From Acidobacteriota bacterium (GTDB taxonomy: Bacteria > Acidobacteriota > Blastocatellia > Pyrinomonadales > Pyrinomonadaceae), in NCBI GenBank assembly GCA_003222895.1, contig QHXI01000048.1:117312-181311 (forward strand): 64,000 nucleotides of DNA, written 5' to 3'. How positions within the stretch are numbered: position 1 is the stretch's first letter; each line of letters opens with the position of its first letter. Positions 63,216-64,000 of the stretch are shown here, in pieces. The notes beneath the pieces are model-generated. The model saw only the letters and a program-made list of their open reading frames with translations. It made no database searches and had not been told where the DNA came from. The translations under genes were made by a program, and so were the position numbers.

Positions 63216-64000
63216 TCATCTTTTGTCGGCCCCCGCAAGCGGGAAAGTCTCCTTCAGCGCACTTACCACCTTATCCGTTTCGACGCTGCGCGAACCCTTG
63301 ACCAAAATCAAATCGCCTTCGCGCACTTGGTTGAGCAAAGCGGCGGCGGCCTCGTCAGAGTTTTCAAAGAATCGCGTGCCGGACAATCCTTCTTCGCGCG
63401 CGCCAGCCACAATTTCATTTGCGAGTCCGCGCACTCCCCACAATAAATCAATTCCCAGCCGAGCGATCTCGTGGCCAGCCTCACGATGCATCTGTGGAGA
63501 GTCCGGGCCAAGTTCAAGCATCTCGCCGGCGACTACGATGCGGCGTTTGATTTTGACGCGCGCTTCAGCCAACGTGCGCACCATGCTCAAAAGCGATTTC
63601 GGATTCGAATTGTAGGAATCGTCGACGACCGTGAAGCCCGCTGCGAAATCCAAGACCTCGCCGCGCATCTTCGGCGCCTTCGCAGTCTTCAAAGCATTCG
63701 CAATCAACTCGGGCTTAACCTTCAATGCTGTCGCCACCGCTGAAGCCGCCAGTGCATTCATCAAGTTGTGCTGACCGGTCATTGGCAACTCCGCCGCCGC
63801 TTCTCCCATTGGCGTACTCAAGCGAAAGCGAATCGAACCGAATCGCGACGTATCGATGTCGGTGGCCGTTACATCAGCTTCATGTTCCAAGCCAAAAGTG
63901 AGCACCGGCCCTTCCGTTTTGGATTTCATTTCCATAACAAGTTCATCATCCGCATTCAGCACCGCAACGCCGCCGGGTTTCAAGCCTTCAATCAATTCGG
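63216..64000 (-). CDS. murF: UDP-MurNAc-tripeptide:D-Ala-D-Ala ligase, C-terminal part (5' end outside window)
   Basis: About 261 residues visible; the frame is open at the window edge. G-G-V-A-V-L-N-A-D-D-E near the left, G-Q-H-N-L-M-N-A-L-A-A-S-A, V-V-D-D-S-Y-N-S-N-P-K-S-L and V-A-G-E-M-L-E-L-G are central and C-terminal MurF blocks; the ATP loop is upstream of the window. First gene of the visible division cluster. Confidence 0.95.
   Translation of the reverse strand, partial: ELIEGLKPGGVAVLNADDELVMEMKSKTEGPVLTFGLEHEADVTATDIDTSRFGSIRFRLSTPMGEAAAELPMTGQHNLMNALAASAVATALKVKPELIANALKTAKAPKMRGEVLDFAAGFTVVDDSYNSNPKSLLSMVRTLAEARVKIKRRIVVAGEMLELGPDSPQMHREAGHEIARLGIDLLWGVRGLANEIVAGAREEGLSGTRFFENSDEAAAALLNQVREGDLILVKGSRSVETDKVVSALKETFPLAGADKR

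Overview
This 64 kb window looks like chromosomal DNA of an Acidobacteriota bacterium, most likely of the Blastocatellia/Pyrinomonadaceae type. This is an inference from gene content and style: Gram-negative envelope genes, a divergent Hfq with a basic N-terminal extension, tandem type IV pilins, a YCF48-like protein, and secreted proteins with Thr/Pro-rich linkers. No rRNA is present to confirm it. One tRNA (Phe, GAA) is present.

Layout. 0-5.3 kb holds the end of a long acidic protein, then valS-nadC and a secreted coiled-coil protein. 5.3-8.9 kb is an accessory patch. A multi-hairpin palindrome cluster precedes an xdhC gene that appears split by four small genes (DUF4258, YgiT-type zinc finger, lipoprotein, Mpo1-like), and two tandem TIR-domain proteins follow. 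9-12.5 kb has an exporter, a YCF48-like protein and a receiver-like protein. 12.5-30 kb is a run of mostly minus-strand, mostly small genes that resembles a stress-response set: baeRF/Vms1-like, BON, hemerythrin-like (frameshifted), MlaF-like ATPase, M23 peptidase, DUF5335, erythromycin esterase-like, phosphoribosyltransferase, metallothionein, CBS, hydrolase, YceI, DoxX, two lysine-rich DUF6496 proteins, dodecin and Cu/Zn SOD. Within it lies a rhodanese whose reading frame is interrupted by one UGA exactly where relatives carry a cysteine.

30-39.7 kb is a respiratory formate dehydrogenase locus: fdhE, a selenocysteine-containing catalytic subunit, a VOC protein, the iron-sulfur subunit, cytochrome b, a porin and a MobB-like GTPase. 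The UGA in the catalytic subunit sits at the canonical Sec position, which implies a working selenocysteine system and supports the UGA-rhodanese as a selenoprotein. 39.9-46 kb is a five-gene operon with an ABC transporter and twin multi-span membrane proteins. 46-48 kb has three tandem type IV pilins, each followed by a hairpin. 48-50.5 kb has a murB gene flanked by a roughly 268-bp direct duplication of a GspG-like gene end. 50.6-52.6 kb has a response regulator, pdxA and hfq. 52.9-64 kb is the division/cell-wall cluster on the minus strand: murF-mraY-murD-ftsW-murG-murC-ftsQ-ftsA-ftsZ, without murB or ddl.

The least explained structures are non-coding. The first is a dispersed element of at least six copies, with the consensus TATAAACATTT followed by a short stem whose two sides co-vary between copies. 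The second is a set of heptamer-type repeats with inverted partners at four gene boundaries of the division cluster. The third is the four-hairpin cluster upstream of xdhC.
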